From Phaeoceros laevis (lineage: Eukaryota > Anthocerotophyta > Anthocerotopsida > Notothyladales), in assembly GCA_049999765.1 (NCBI GenBank), contig JBNGIQ010009547.1:108444-146930 (forward strand): a DNA stretch of 38,487 nucleotides. The letters run 5' to 3'. The notes under the pieces are model-generated. The model did not search any database and was not told the origin of the DNA. It saw only the letters and a list, made by a program, of their open reading frames with translations. Each line of letters starts with the position of its first letter. Within the stretch, counting starts at the first letter, position 1. The position numbers and the translations under genes were made by a program. Shown here in pieces: positions 1 through 13,033 of the stretch.

Positions 1-980
1 GCCCATTCACATAGCCTTTTGGGCACCGACCACGGTCACCGCGCGGCTCCGCACGGCCCCGGCCATCACGGGGTAAACTAAAAAAAAGGGTTGCCGCGCG
101 GTCGCCGTCGCGGCTAGCGACCACGCGGGTGGCGCCTCGCGATCCCGGACACTTAAGCGAAATAATAGGCGCTATAAGTATCATTTCGGTAAGTAATCGA
201 ACACCTAGAACCCAGAACACTCCTGCCACTATCGCACGCTCATTTGATAGTGGCACGGTCATTTGAAAGCCACTATCGCACGCTCATTTGATAGTGGCAC
301 GGTCATTTTTTCAAGGGAGCGCTAAGGTTTCCAAACACGTTCCACTTATGGCATCTATCCCTCTTGCTGCGATGGCTGATTTGGCATCTATCCTCTTGCT
401 ACGATGGCTGATTTTGCGATCATGAGCACTGGCAATGATTTTGGGAATCATGAGCAGTGCCAATGATGAAGAATAATTACTGTTCTCAACAATATATGGA
501 ATGGAAGACATGAAATCATCGTGAGGGAGGGATCCATGTTCTAGACAAAGCAAAGCGCTTGGAGGCTAGGGCCAAACCCCAACGACACTACAACGAAAAT
601 GTTCCAAGCTTCGAATGCACGAAGGCTTGGAGGGTACGACCAAACACCAACGTCACTCGCAAAAAAATGTTTGAAGTTGCCACGAAGTGTAGGGCACGGT
701 CCGGGATGCATTAAGGAATAAGTATACCGGGCAGCCCGGGTCGATGCCCGCCATATGACCAGCCCCCTTCCTGCGCAGTGACGGTGGTGACCGGGGTTTT
801 GTCGTTTTGTGAAAAGAGGACCGGAAAAAAGGGGGCCCGTTCTTTTCGGCCTGCCGCGCGGTGAGCGCCCAAGGCTATGTGAATGCCATGAGCAACTCGG
901 CAGCGGAGAGCGTTGTGCCTGCTTTCTTGGGGGTGACCTATTGGAATAGGTCCGCACCTGTTCATGACCTAAAAATTTAA
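1..980. repeat. Gene-free repeat-rich segment with hairpin direct repeats and an imperfect inverted repeat
   Basis: No coding region with recognisable protein features is seen here. A 40-bp unit occurs twice at 225-264 and 269-308; each copy holds an 8-bp inverted pair (CCACTATC ... GATAGTGG) able to form a short hairpin. A second pair of about 33 bp (TGGCATCTATCC ... CGATGGCTGATTT) lies at about 349-412. The first 45 bases share an imperfect inverted match with about 850-885: CATTCACATAGCCTT at 5-19 is the reverse complement of 871-885, and both flanks hold a CCGCGCGG tract. This looks like a degraded non-autonomous element or foldback repeat, but I see no transposase. Confidence 0.45.
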
Positions 981-989
981 TGAAGTTAA

Positions 990-1038
990 GCCGACGGCCT
1001 AGTGCCGACGGCCTAGTGCCGACGGCCTAGTGACGGCC
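990..1038. repeat. 14-bp tandem repeat, three and a half copies
   Basis: The unit GCCGACGGCCTAGT is repeated at 990-1003, 1004-1017 and 1018-1031, followed by a partial copy. It is a short GC-rich minisatellite in gene-free DNA. Confidence 0.85.
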
Positions 1039-2015
1039 TGACCAACCATGTACGACGGTAGAAAAATCATCACTTCGAGCAACTGCTCCGTGGGTTCGAC
1101 GGCCAAAATAACATTTTTTTGATGGCCGTCGCACATGTGACACCCCTTACTCAAAATTGGTCTATGGGCGCAAGTGAACAAGACAATGTGCTTTTGTTAT
1201 GGAAGTAGTGTTGAAACCTGTTCAAATGTGTGGCCCTTTTGGTCCCATCAAGTACCATCAAACACGTTATACATGTTCTTCTTGAAGGACCTTTTTGTTT
1301 TTGTGCTTATCACGGCCGACGACCTTATGGAACCTTTCGGGCTGTGACGGGCGTACCGGTTTTTCAAGTTGTCCCTAACATAACGGGTGTGGAGTGGCCA
1401 GATGGGCCGTTTGTGAGATAACGAAGCGCTTAGCTTAGGATACGTAGGCAAGGCCGCGTAGAGGGCGTGGCCTCATTATTGCCGAAACTTTGAGGACGTG
1501 CTTGGCGGAATCTCGAGGGAGACTTTGCGGGAAAATGGTTGTGCCTGATGAAGGGGCCGGAGCCAGGGGAAAGTGAAGGTGCTATGGCGCTCACGGGGAG
1601 GGTGCTGGGGAGCTAGCTAGTACCTGCGCTCAGCAAGAGCCCACGTCACATGTGCCTGCCAAACTGTACGCGAATAAACCTGAGGACTGCTGATTTCTGA
1701 AGAAGTGTTGTTTTTTTTTATGCCGCAATCTTTGTAAAAGCTTGAGCGCTTGAGCAAACCGAGCAAGCACAAGAGCACAAGTTGGTAACCGTTGATCAAG
1801 TAACGAGTACAAGCGACCCCTTCCTCCCACGCTCTCGCCATCGTAAAATCCTGCCAGCCCGAGCTCACATACAGCAATCTCTCCTACTACTCTCCACGTC
1901 TAACATCACTACATCAATGGAACTCGTCCTTCCTACCGTGGTGGCAGGTTTAGTTTTTTGGCAGTCCCATCAATTGGCAGTCGCATCACCCCCCTTGTCC
2001 ATATTCGGGCACCCG
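1039..2015. other. Intergenic stretch, no gene seen
   Basis: Only short open frames without family resemblance, plausible splice structure or consistent codon use are found. Nothing functional is recognised. Confidence 0.5.
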
Positions 2016-2123
2016 TCAAGTTTATTTCGAAAGTGTATGCCACCAATCACCCGTTGTGGACGGCTCACATCAAGTTTACTTCGAGAGTGTATGCCACCAA
2101 TCACCCATTGTGGACGTCTCCGA
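2016..2123. repeat. 54-bp tandem duplication
   Basis: Two near-identical copies at 2016-2069 and 2070-2123 share the core GTGTATGCCACCAATCACCC and TTGTGGACG. Point differences separate them, so the duplication is not a very recent event. Confidence 0.8.
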
Positions 2124-2289
2124 GGTTGAACTAGGGTAGCCACCATCTTTCTCTAAAGTGAGAGGATGGCTTAGCTATGGTTGGCTTGCGATACCCTCAT
2201 CGAAATAAACTTTGTCATTATCTTATTAACTATTCAGAACCGAAACATTTGAACTTATTATGTTCATTTCAATAGTGAAGAATCCGTGA

Positions 2290-2430
2290 TGGTAGATGGT
2301 TATTGATATAGTAAATATTGGAATATGCAATAATAAGCATGTAGCCTCTTTCTGTCAATATTGATTTATTTGTGTGATATAGTCAATATTGGAATATGTA
2401 ATAATAAGTGCCTCTTTCTGTCAAGGGCAA
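2290..2430. repeat. Imperfect AT-rich direct repeat
   Basis: A segment holding ATATAGTAAATATTGGAATA, a following AATAATAAG and then CCTCTTTCTGTCAA is found twice, at about 2307-2360 and 2379-2424. It leads into the 24-bp minisatellite and shares its CCTCTTT(C/G)TGTCAA core, so it may be the seed from which the array grew. Confidence 0.6.
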
Positions 2431-2439
2431 GCAACCGGG

Positions 2440-2655
2440 CACGCAGCCTCTTTGTGTCACGATTATGCATGCAGCCTCTTTGTGTCATGGGCATTCCGCC
2501 TCTTTGTGTCATGGGCATTTTTCCTCTATGTCATGGGCGTTCTACCTCTTTGTGTCAAGGGCATGCAGCCTCTTTGTGTCAAGGGCATGCAGCCTCTTTG
2601 TGTCAAGGGCATGCAGCCTCTTTGTGTCATGGGCATGCAGCCTCTTTGTGTCAAA
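2440..2655. repeat. 24-bp minisatellite, about nine units
   Basis: The core CCTCTTTGTGTCA recurs at 2447, 2475, 2499, 2523 (degenerate, short), 2545, 2569, 2593, 2617 and 2641. From 2475 on the period is 24 bp, apart from one 22-bp step. The linker between cores is usually (A/T)GGGCATGCAG. Because 24 is a multiple of three, three overlapping reading frames stay open across the array; these are repeat artefacts and not genes. Confidence 0.9.
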
Positions 2656-2699
2656 GTTTAGCAGAGCATGAAGCAGTGTATAGCATAATTAAGTAGTAG

Positions 2700-4893
2700 A
2701 GTAGAGTGTCACAAACTCGCCAATAGGTAGATAACACAACACATTGGGACCAAATTTGTCTTCGTGATTTATTTTTATTAGGAATCTTTGAGATTTTTTT
2801 TTAAACTCAAGCATGTATAATATAACCCATTGTATATGTCTCTACATAGCTTTTTATTGTATGGTGTGCTTCTTATACTTGCTAACTATTTCTAAGTGGC
2901 ATATCACAGTATATGTGGAAAACAAGGTGGATGAATATGACTCACTTCGGTTCTTAGAGTCTCATTTCACCTTTATACAATTACATGCTTCCATAATGAC
3001 ATTGCTATGATACATATATACATGTACATGAAGACGTTACGGACCAGGATCATGTTAGAAGCATGTTTTATGAAACTTCAAAGCTTGACGGAGCTTCCAA
3101 GGGACTATAGACTAGACATTGGTATAGAGTCCATCCCCTTCATCCACCCCATGATCTTAAAATCTCCTTATTGTGTCTTAGTACAACGAGTGTTTGGAAT
3201 TATTCCAGAATCACTTGATTTTGTAGCTACTTTACTTGGTCGTTGCAAAGAGAAACGCCTTGCAAACTGCCTTTGCCCATCGTCCGTAGTTAGGAGTCCA
3301 TAGCTGCCTCCTACTTTATGGCACTAGCACTCTTGATAGGTCCCTATCTGGTCTAGACCTTTCCTTCTAGATATACTTGCTACTTATGCTGTTGTTTTTC
3401 ACAGTAGTAGCTGACTTGCACTTCACTTAGTTCCATTTAGGGCCTCTTGTTAGTGATGTCATCTGTTAGGGTTCATACTTTTGGTTAGGCCATGTAACAT
3501 TAGGTAATGGCCAATAAAAGTTCGAGGACTTCCCATGTGCGAGAAACTCCTCTCGTTTTTGGGAATCTTTTTGCCACACGTTGCGAGCTTAAATATACTG
3601 ACCGGTAGGGTTTTAAGTTCGAGTCGTTCACGTGCAAGTTTTGGCTAGAGACGGGCTTGGTAACATGTGTTTGCCGATGGAGGCACTGCCACGAGCAGGT
3701 TGCTCTAACATTTCTCGTGCCATACGCGGAAGTGATGGCCTTGGCCATCTTTGCTGTGACTTGGAATCTTTTCATGACTTTTACGCAAATAGGTTCGTTT
3801 TCAGAAAGTCTTGTTTCCGAAACAGCACATGGACAGGAGGCCTTACGCGTGCTTGCACTTTAGAACCCATACGTGAAGCTAAGCTTGTTATAGCGATCTC
3901 GGAAAGGGCCGAAAGGTCTCCCTCGGATGTACAATGTTAAACATAGTCTACACACACTGCTTGGGACCCTTACGGACAAGCCACGAAATCCAGATTTTGG
4001 GATTTCAACCACTTTCGTCGAAATCCTCCTCTGACTAATCGAGGAGCTGGCACAGCTTTGGTGCAACTTTGGACGAATGCCAAGCTTAGGTGGCTCTGAC
4101 TTGGTGCCGATGTGGCAAGGGTGAAAGCTCTTTTTTTCCAAATCCAGCTTTCTACGAAATGTGCGGAATGCACCACATTTCGTCGAAATCTTATTGCACC
4201 CTGCTTGCCTTCTTACCCCGCGTGCGCTCGCTTTACCGGAAGTTTTTTTTTAAACCGAAATCCAGATTTCTGTCAGCTGTATGTCCGAATGCGTTTAGCA
4301 ACGAAATGTGGCCGAAATTTGTTGGCTCCATATTTCAAATTGACGTGGCACATGCTTTTGTGCGAGATCAGAATTTTTATTTTGAAATCTAGCTTTCATC
4401 GAAATCGGAGCTTTGGCCTGTCCGTTATATGCTAGCCGGTGACAAATATTACATGACATGGCTTTATGATGCTTCTCCCGACCTGCCGTTCACATGCGGA
4501 GCACCAGCACACGCCGCGTGATAAGCTTGCATGAGTTTGTACAAGCTGACCGAGCGTAGCAGATCGCATACAGCATGGGATTAAGGGTAGCTGTACTTAT
4601 CAACTCACTAAACTGTCTCCACGAGCCCCGCTGATATGGCCCTGACATTTTCCAGCACTAATGTGGTCCTAATTAAGACTAAATGTGGTTGGGTTCTTCC
4701 AATGCCTAGTGGGAAACCAATGCCTGGTACAAACCACCCACGTAGGCGCTCCTGCGGACGTGGCTGTTGAGGGGGGTGGTAAAATACTTCAATTTTTCCA
4801 CCCTTTGGAAAACCTTCCTGTAGTTGTCTCCCAGTTGTCCAGGGCCTTCAGGCCGGGCCTGGCCCAGAGACGTCTTGTGGTATCGCAGACGTC
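2700..4893. other. AT-rich intergenic DNA with degenerate CGAAATCCAGATTT-type repeats; promoter side of the squalene epoxidase gene
   Basis: No gene is supported. Between about 3980 and 4410 a degenerate motif related to CGAAATCCAGATTT recurs at least five times (around 3985, 4017, 4139, 4180, 4257 and 4380-4402), often next to T-runs, as in an old satellite or element. The last few hundred bases before 4894 must hold the 5' leader and promoter of the downstream gene, but no clear core element is recognised. Confidence 0.4.
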
Positions 4894-7256
<2,363 letters not shown>

Positions 7257-7742
7257 CTTATTTCCTTCACCGTTCGTTGGGACACACATGGTTGCGGGCT
7301 AAGAAACCCTCATCCCTCATGAGGGACAGGACAAGAAGCAGAATGTATGACGTAAGCAGACGTGGGAACGCATCGATTTAAAACATTACACATCTCATTC
7401 CCTGTGCAGCCCTTGCGGCGGGACTGCATCGCGGTGTAACTTACAATGTACAATTTAGAGGTAGTAATAAGTTTTACATGTCGGGTAAGCTCTTTTCTGG
7501 TCGTCAGCGTGCAACTAGTGCTTTCCCTGTCGTCACTGGAGTGGTGCGTGACACCATTCATAAAGCTCCTTTCCCATACAAACGCTGACATTGTTTTCCA
7601 TTTTCGTTCTCGTGTTTTGGAGCACTTGGGACCTTCAGTTGTCACGTCCCTCAAAAGGTTGTGCTCCTCATGCACTGCTGTTGATGAATAACGAAAATTA
7701 CTAGGCCCTTGGGATATGAATTAGGGTTTAGGCTTGACCTTA
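7257..7742. other. Convergent intergenic region (3' ends of SQE and methyltransferase genes)
   Basis: No gene is seen. This stretch must hold both 3' untranslated regions and polyadenylation sites. Open frames here lack family features. Confidence 0.5.
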
Positions 7743-8744
7743 TTATTTTGCCTTTTTGGCTTTGCCATCTGCTTTAGATTCTTTCCCCTTGGCTGCCTTG
7801 CTATCCTTGCCCTTGGAACTACCTCCTTCTTTAGTGTGGATGTAAACGTAGTGCACATCCATTTCTCCAAAATACTGGAGGTAACTTCTGGGTTCTGGCT
7901 CCTCTGCTCCCTGAGGAGTATCCGGTTGCAAGTTAGCATCCGTAGTTTTGTTCGCTTTAGCATCTTTCTTTCCATCCGCTGCTGCACCTTTCCCGTCTTT
8001 CTTGCCATCCCCAGGAGCTTCGGCTGCCCCTTTTCCACCCTTCTTTCCCTCTGAATTCCCATCCTTGCCCTTCCCACCTTTACCTGGAGCTGGTGCCTCT
8101 GCTGCATCAGCCTCCGCGGGCTCTTCAGGCAGAGGGACAGTCTCCAAGCAATCCCACTGATTTGCAGGATCAGCCTGCTTGGATTTGCACCCGGGCTTGG
8201 GCACAACATGAAGAGAGATGGCCCACTTCAACACCTCTGGCTGCCTGAGGTGAGGCAGCCGCTGCTTGGGCTCTCCGTGTGTCACCAGGATGTAGACCCC
8301 TCCTTGTCGCAGAACTCTGCAAACCTCTCCCAGCATCTTGGCTGCACTAGCCTGCGCGCCTGCTCCACACAGCAGAGAGTCCAGCAATCCTTTGTCTACC
8401 ACAGCATCAAACGTCCCGTCCTTGAATGCGGTCATCTCCCTTGCATCCATGGTCATGTACTGCAGCTGAGGTTGTTCCGCGTACTTTTGCTGCATCGCCT
8501 CAACCACCACAGCTGAAATGTCTATGTTGACGATGTCCTCATATCCATCCTGCAGCATCTCCTCTGTTGTCAGAGCGTTGCCGCAGCCTATCATGAGGAT
8601 TTTAGAGCTCTTAGAGACATACTTCTCTAACAGCGTCTTCAACCCGCTGTACCGCTGGTACCAATCAAAAGGGCCTGCATCGTGCGAATACCTCGAGTCC
8701 CAGTACGCGGCCTCTCCATACTCCTGCAATTCTCTGCCGCTCAT
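7743..8744 (-). CDS. METTL13/EEF1AKMT4-like SAM-dependent methyltransferase
   Basis: A single-exon gene of 333 residues. The class I methyltransferase fold is recognisable: the YWDSRY...PFDWYQRY N-terminal signature (14-32), motif I ILMIGCGN (49-56), an acidic motif II (NIDIS, 73-77), MDAREM (99-104), FDAVVDKGLLDSLL (112-125) and the RVLRQGGVYILVTHG strand (143-157). These match the EEF1A-lysine methyltransferase 4 / METTL13 N-terminal family, so a protein-lysine substrate is likely, though the substrate is inferred. Residues about 209-285 are a Lys/Gly/Ala/Asp-rich low-complexity insertion; a conserved-looking strand (YFGEMDVHYVYIHTKE, 291-306) resumes after it, followed by a Lys-rich tail. 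The basic tracts could bind nucleic acid or direct nuclear import. The start ATG lies directly before the family N-terminus. Confidence 0.85.
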   Translation of the reverse strand: MSGRELQEYGEAAYWDSRYSHDAGPFDWYQRYSGLKTLLEKYVSKSSKILMIGCGNALTTEEMLQDGYEDIVNIDISAVVVEAMQQKYAEQPQLQYMTMDAREMTAFKDGTFDAVVDKGLLDSLLCGAGAQASAAKMLGEVCRVLRQGGVYILVTHGEPKQRLPHLRQPEVLKWAISLHVVPKPGCKSKQADPANQWDCLETVPLPEEPAEADAAEAPAPGKGGKGKDGNSEGKKGGKGAAEAPGDGKKDGKGAAADGKKDAKANKTTDANLQPDTPQGAEEPEPRSYLQYFGEMDVHYVYIHTKEGGSSKGKDSKAAKGKESKADGKAKKAK

Positions 8745-9864
8745 TTTGACTAGGCTGCTGGCCTCAACTGTTGCCTCGTCTGTCCCTCCAGCAGATGCCT
8801 TCGGAGACCAAAGCGGACAACAGAAAGCCCTTCACATTAGGGGCTCAAACATATCGCGTGCCTCGCAGATCTCTCATCCATGCGGAAATTTGAAAACTTG
8901 CAATTGCAATGTCACATGAGCACGTCCTCTGCTAGAACTCTTTTGCACAATTCTCGTCCTCTGTTTGTTTCCTCACAGCCTTCACGACATCGCTGGTAGA
9001 AATCTGAAGGCACCACCGCANNNNNNNNNNNNNNNNNNNNNNNNNNNNNNNNNNNNNNNNNNNNNNNNNNNNNNNNNNNNNNNNNNNNNNNNNNNNNNNN
9101 NNNNNNNNNNNNNNNNNNNNCAACTTCAAAAACCATCCGTAAGAACAGCGGTTCCGAATTCTGCAGAAATCCTCCAATCGCTCTACAGAACTCGCGGGCG
9201 CACACTTCAGGAGTCCTGCATCAAGCATTAGGAATATTGCACGCGTGACTGCCGCTGCCTGGGTTTACACATGTACCGCAACTTGCGCTTTGACTGACTC
9301 GGAAAGTACCAACTGTAGCGTCGTTCAGGAGAGGAAGACGACTCGGCAGCATGTTCCATTTACGAGGATACAGTTGGAAGTTGAAACCGCGAAACATTAG
9401 TTTTATCGTCAAGACGTTGGCGAGAGTTGCCTAAATTTAGGTTGTCGTGCCCTACGGACACTCTGTTCGGGATCCAAATTTCCCGCTCGCGCTCTGCTGC
9501 CCTCCCGCCTTGGCCCCTCCCACTCGTAGCCTCGAACAAATCCATGGCTGGGTTGAATCTTCAGCAGCACAGCCCTCATTCTTTGCGGAAGCAGATTGAC
9601 TGGCCTTCCTTCTCTGCGTGGCTTGAGGTAGCTTCATCATCCTGCTACCGGTGTCCGTTCACGATATTGCTCCTTTCTGCCTGATCAGCAAACTGCCGCA
9701 ATTCATTTGGTGCCCAGGGAATGTGCTTACGGAGCCTTTTGCCTTGTCACAGGAGTCTTATTCTGGAAATCCTGCTTCCAATCCCTGGAAGCGCCGAATA
9801 GGTCCTTGTCGAGCCACAGACTGTAAAGCAAGGATTTGGTGCAGGTGTGTCGGAGGGGGACAAA
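8745..9864. promoter_or_regulatory. Divergent intergenic region between methyltransferase and ORC6, with assembly gap
   Basis: This 1.1 kb separates two divergently transcribed genes and should hold both promoters and 5' leaders. It contains 100 N at 9021-9120, a conventional unknown-length gap. An ATG-led frame at 9544 (MAGLNLQQHS...) has no recognisable relatives and is out of context with ORC6, so I do not call it a gene; it could be an upstream ORF or 5' exon. Confidence 0.45.
9021..9120. other. Assembly gap (100 N)
   Basis: Exactly one hundred N. This is the default size for gaps of unknown length, so true spacing between the two flanking genes is unknown. Confidence 0.95.
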
Positions 9865-11839
9865 ATGGACATTCGAGTCCTGCGAGCGAAGCTAGGGATG
9901 AATGTGGGTAATAATGTGACAAAGAAGGCACAGGAGCTGCAGAGATTGAGCAACCTTCACTTCAACTCGGCCACGTTCGGAGTGGTGAGGGCTTGATCTG
10001 GTTTTGATCTTCACGGTCGACTTGTTTGCTCTTGGCCCTTGATTCACGGCTGATCAAGGTTCGAAATGCAGGGGGAAGTCTGCAAGTCAGTTCTTTGCTT
10101 CGAACTTGCCTGCGTAGCGTAAGTTCCAGTGCCCATTTGGAGCTTCCTTGATAATTTCAGCTTGGGAGATCTTGTCGAATCACGGTCAATCCTGATTTGC
10201 AAGCTCTGGTCACAGCCTGCAGGTGCCTTTCAGTCGGTCTAAGGCAATACGAATAAGTGGAATGTCGGAGAAAGCTTATGTGAGGTGTCTTATTGCCTTG
10301 CAAAATGCGTTAGGGATGAGGTACGTGATAAAAGTTTCCTGTGCTTTAATACCGCTAGATCATCATCCTGTCAAGCTTACTATTTTGCTTCCGGTTGGAA
10401 GTTCAGCGACAGTTCTCACACCTTTATGATCTTGAATTCAGGCCTAAACTTGATGTGCGGGAGTTGGCAGTGCAATTTGGATGTGTCAGGCTAGTGGATG
10501 CTGTACATCGAGCTTTGGCAACGTAAGCTATCTGTGTGGACAAACCTTTTCAGCTTCTAGGGGAAAACCCAGCATTATTTTCCTCATTCCCAATAGCGGG
10601 TTCAGCTCAGTCTCAGCTGCCATTTTGTTTCTACAGCTATAAGCAGAGGTTCGTGGCAGCCTTGCCTGAGGGCCGAAGATCAAGTGCGGATTTTGGCCGT
10701 CCTATCTTCACTGGTGCTGCTTTCTACCTGTGTGCAAAGAAAAACAAGGTACCCACCTTCTTCCTGCCTGAATAGGGTGCTGTTTTGGCCTACCCCGTTA
10801 CTCCTTGAAGATTACCTAAATGATCTCGTCTAGCAATCTCTATCAGCGTGTGTATTTCAAATGTCGTGAGTATTTCAACTGTGCTTATTCTCTTAGTTGC
10901 TGACTCAACATCTTGCTGTGTGGAACAGCTGAAGGTTGATAAGGTGAAGGTTGTAGAACTTTGCGGATCATCTGATGCAGAATTTGGCAGTGTAAGAGAT
11001 GGCCTTCCTGAGAGCAGGCGCAGGTTCTATTTTCTTATTCTCCTGGATGGATGGTATTTGCTATTGCTGCGACGTCATCAACTTCGTATCTTGCTTGCAG
11101 GTAGCAACATCAATGCTAGACCTGTGCTTTGATATTCTTGGCACTGAGAAGGAGAAAAAAGATCCATCCAAAATCAAATCAAAAAGAGGTTGGCTTCTGG
11201 CAAATCCAGTGTCTGTTTGGGCTCCCATGATAACTTTAGTCGCGACCCTCAAGAGGTCTTTGTCTACTTTGGTCATCAGAGCTGCTGGACTCTCTTCCTA
11301 GCAAACGAAAGATGGATGAGCTAGGAGATTCTGGTGATGAGAATGACGAACCTCTTGATCTTGAAGATGGCCTGGAGGTAATCTACTTGTGAACCTAATT
11401 ACCCAAGCGCTTGGTTTCCCTTCAGGTACTCGAAAGTCTGTTATTGCAACAACTTGCAAACAATCCGATACTTACTGCATGACACTAATTTTCAGAACTG
11501 GAAGAGCTCACCTCACATTCCAATTTGCAGGTTCCAGGTTTAAAACGATCCAGGAAGTCTGCTCACAAGGCTGGGTACGATGAATGGAAGTCAGCAGTTA
11601 TGCAAGCTAGAAGTGTAATTCAAATGCATGTTTCAGGTCAGCGGGAGCTCTTCGCATTTATAAATACAGCATAATCCACATTTGAAGCCATTCTCTAGCT
11701 TGTTTACTGGTGTTTTAGTGTCATTCCTGGTAACTTATGATCAGTAACTCTGCTCTTGCCAGAGGTGTCAAAGAAACCAGGGAAGCAAACGACTTTGGAT
11801 TTCTCCAGGAAAGCCCCTTCACTTTTTCATGCTCTTTAA
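9865..11839 (+). CDS. ORC6: Origin recognition complex subunit 6
   Basis: ORC6 is the TFIIB-like subunit of the six-protein complex that marks replication origins and helps load MCM helicases in the nucleus. Ten exons join in frame: 9865-9984, 10072-10118, 10216-10320, 10442-10522, 10637-10748, 10929-10991, 11101-11188, 11280-11377, 11531-11636 and 11763-11839, giving 298 residues, close to plant ORC6. Conserved blocks are LRAKLGM near the N-terminus, ISGMSEKAY, LDVRELAVQFGCVRLV, ADFGRPIFTGAAFYLCAKK, LKVDKVKVVELCGSSDAEF and LDLCFDILGTEKEKKD. The C-terminal tail is acidic then basic and ends in a QTTLDFSRK stretch that parallels the plant ORC6 terminus. The start ATG is where plant ORC6 proteins begin. 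Exon 3 uses the CAG eight bases before a competing CAG; only the upstream one keeps the frame. Confidence 0.93.
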
Positions 11840-12356
11840 ATCGAGGGGAACGGATTACTTTTTGAAGATGTACATTCTTCAATAATGTCAGAAGTTTCCA
11901 AGGTTCCAGTGGAGACCAGGCACAGCAGATCTCAGAGTAGCCAGGTAACAAGTTGGGTTTCAATTGTAAATATGTACATTTCCGTGGTATGAGGTGTTCC
12001 ACATTGGTAGGTGATGAATCAGTTACCTTCCCACACCCAACTGTCCTAAGGCACCATACGAAGTCACATAATTCAGTGACGTATAGTAAGAAATGATTAA
12101 TGCAGCTTTCCTCCGTCACTCCAAGCATAAAGAGCATCGCATTTTGACATATGAAAGAAAATCAACTCCAAGCAGACGTTGCTAGGATCCGAGAACGCAC
12201 CTGCCATATCGTAGCTTCGCTTCAAATGTAGTGTCTCGTGTTCCAGAGGGAAGGGGTATGAATTCTGATTTCGTCCATCTCAAGTTCTCGTAGCCTATCC
12301 CTCTTCTCTAACTCCTTTCTTAACTTCGCGAGCTGTTGCCAGCAACAGCCTTGTTG
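11840..12356. other. Convergent intergenic region after ORC6
   Basis: No independent gene is recognised. It holds the ORC6 3' end and the uncertain 3' end of the minus-strand coiled-coil gene. If that gene uses a further splice, its stop would move to about 12295. Confidence 0.4.
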
Positions 12357-13033
12357 TCAGAGTGGTGGACCTAGGTTCGATATTGCAGCACTGCAGGGAC
12401 AAAAGCAAAACCGAACCTCGATGTTGTCCTTCATCAACTCCGTAAGGTAGGTTCTCCTTTCTTTCTCTCGGGCCAGGTGTCCCTCAACACAATGAGGACC
12501 GTGAAACCTACAAAAAATAAACCGCAACCGTCAGGACGGTACCATGTGATTTGACCTTCACCTGCAACCAGGCGAAGACAATACCGTCTGAGGTATTCAT
12601 GGTAGCAGAAGCGTTTGCGCTCCTCGTTTTTCTCATCGTCTTGCTTCTGTGCTTTCAGCGTCAACTGCTCTTCCATGCATTTTCTCATAGCCTCTCTACG
12701 CCAATCACATAAAACAGGTTGATTTGCGGTTTGCATTAACCACAAGCTTGTCGGTGTGAAAAATAGCCCGTGAAATCACTCACTGACGCTGGAGTGTGCG
12801 TTCCCTCGTAGGAGAAACATGCTGCCGGATCTCGTCAACCCGCTGGTTATATCTCGCCTGCCGGGCCTTGAGCTGCTGCAATTGCTGCTGGTATTCCTTG
12901 TCTATGTGCTGCACGCAGTTTTCAACAAGATAGTTCAGGACCTCGTCATACTTGGGGGACAAATTCACGATGTATTCTGACGCTGGCTGACCTCGAAGTT
13001 CGCATAGGTCTCGGGCCTAAGTGGCCTGTTCAT
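12357..13033 (-). CDS. Small coiled-coil protein of unknown function (ends uncertain)
   Basis: I do not recognise a family. Three blocks join in frame by GT..AG introns: 13016-12784, 12695-12585 and 12507 down to a stop at 12357. The first block encodes YIVNLSPKYDEVLNYLVENC followed by a Gln-rich helix (DKEYQQQLQQLKARQARYNQ). The second is highly charged (EEQLTLKAQKQDDEKNEERK), and the third continues as AREKERRTYLTELMKDNIE. Heptad-like, Glu/Lys/Gln-rich composition and small size recall axonemal or basal-body coiled-coil proteins, but that is inference only. The N-terminus is unclear: an ATG at 13033 (MNRPLRPETYANFE) reads in another frame, so an upstream exon or a sequence error is likely. 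The distal 3' end is also uncertain. Confidence 0.5.

Noticed and set aside
2361-2696. Three overlapping plus-strand frames with repeated PLCVKGMQ, SLFVSRAC and ASLCQGHA units
   Set aside because: They are the three frames of one 24-bp minisatellite and carry no independent evidence of coding.
2813-3303. AT-rich plus-strand frames of 65 and 98 codons
   Set aside because: No recognisable domain and hydrophobic AT-driven composition, within repeat-rich DNA.
9544-9640. ATG-led frame MAGLNLQQHS before ORC6
   Set aside because: No homology recognised and not needed by ORC6, whose family N-terminus begins at 9865.
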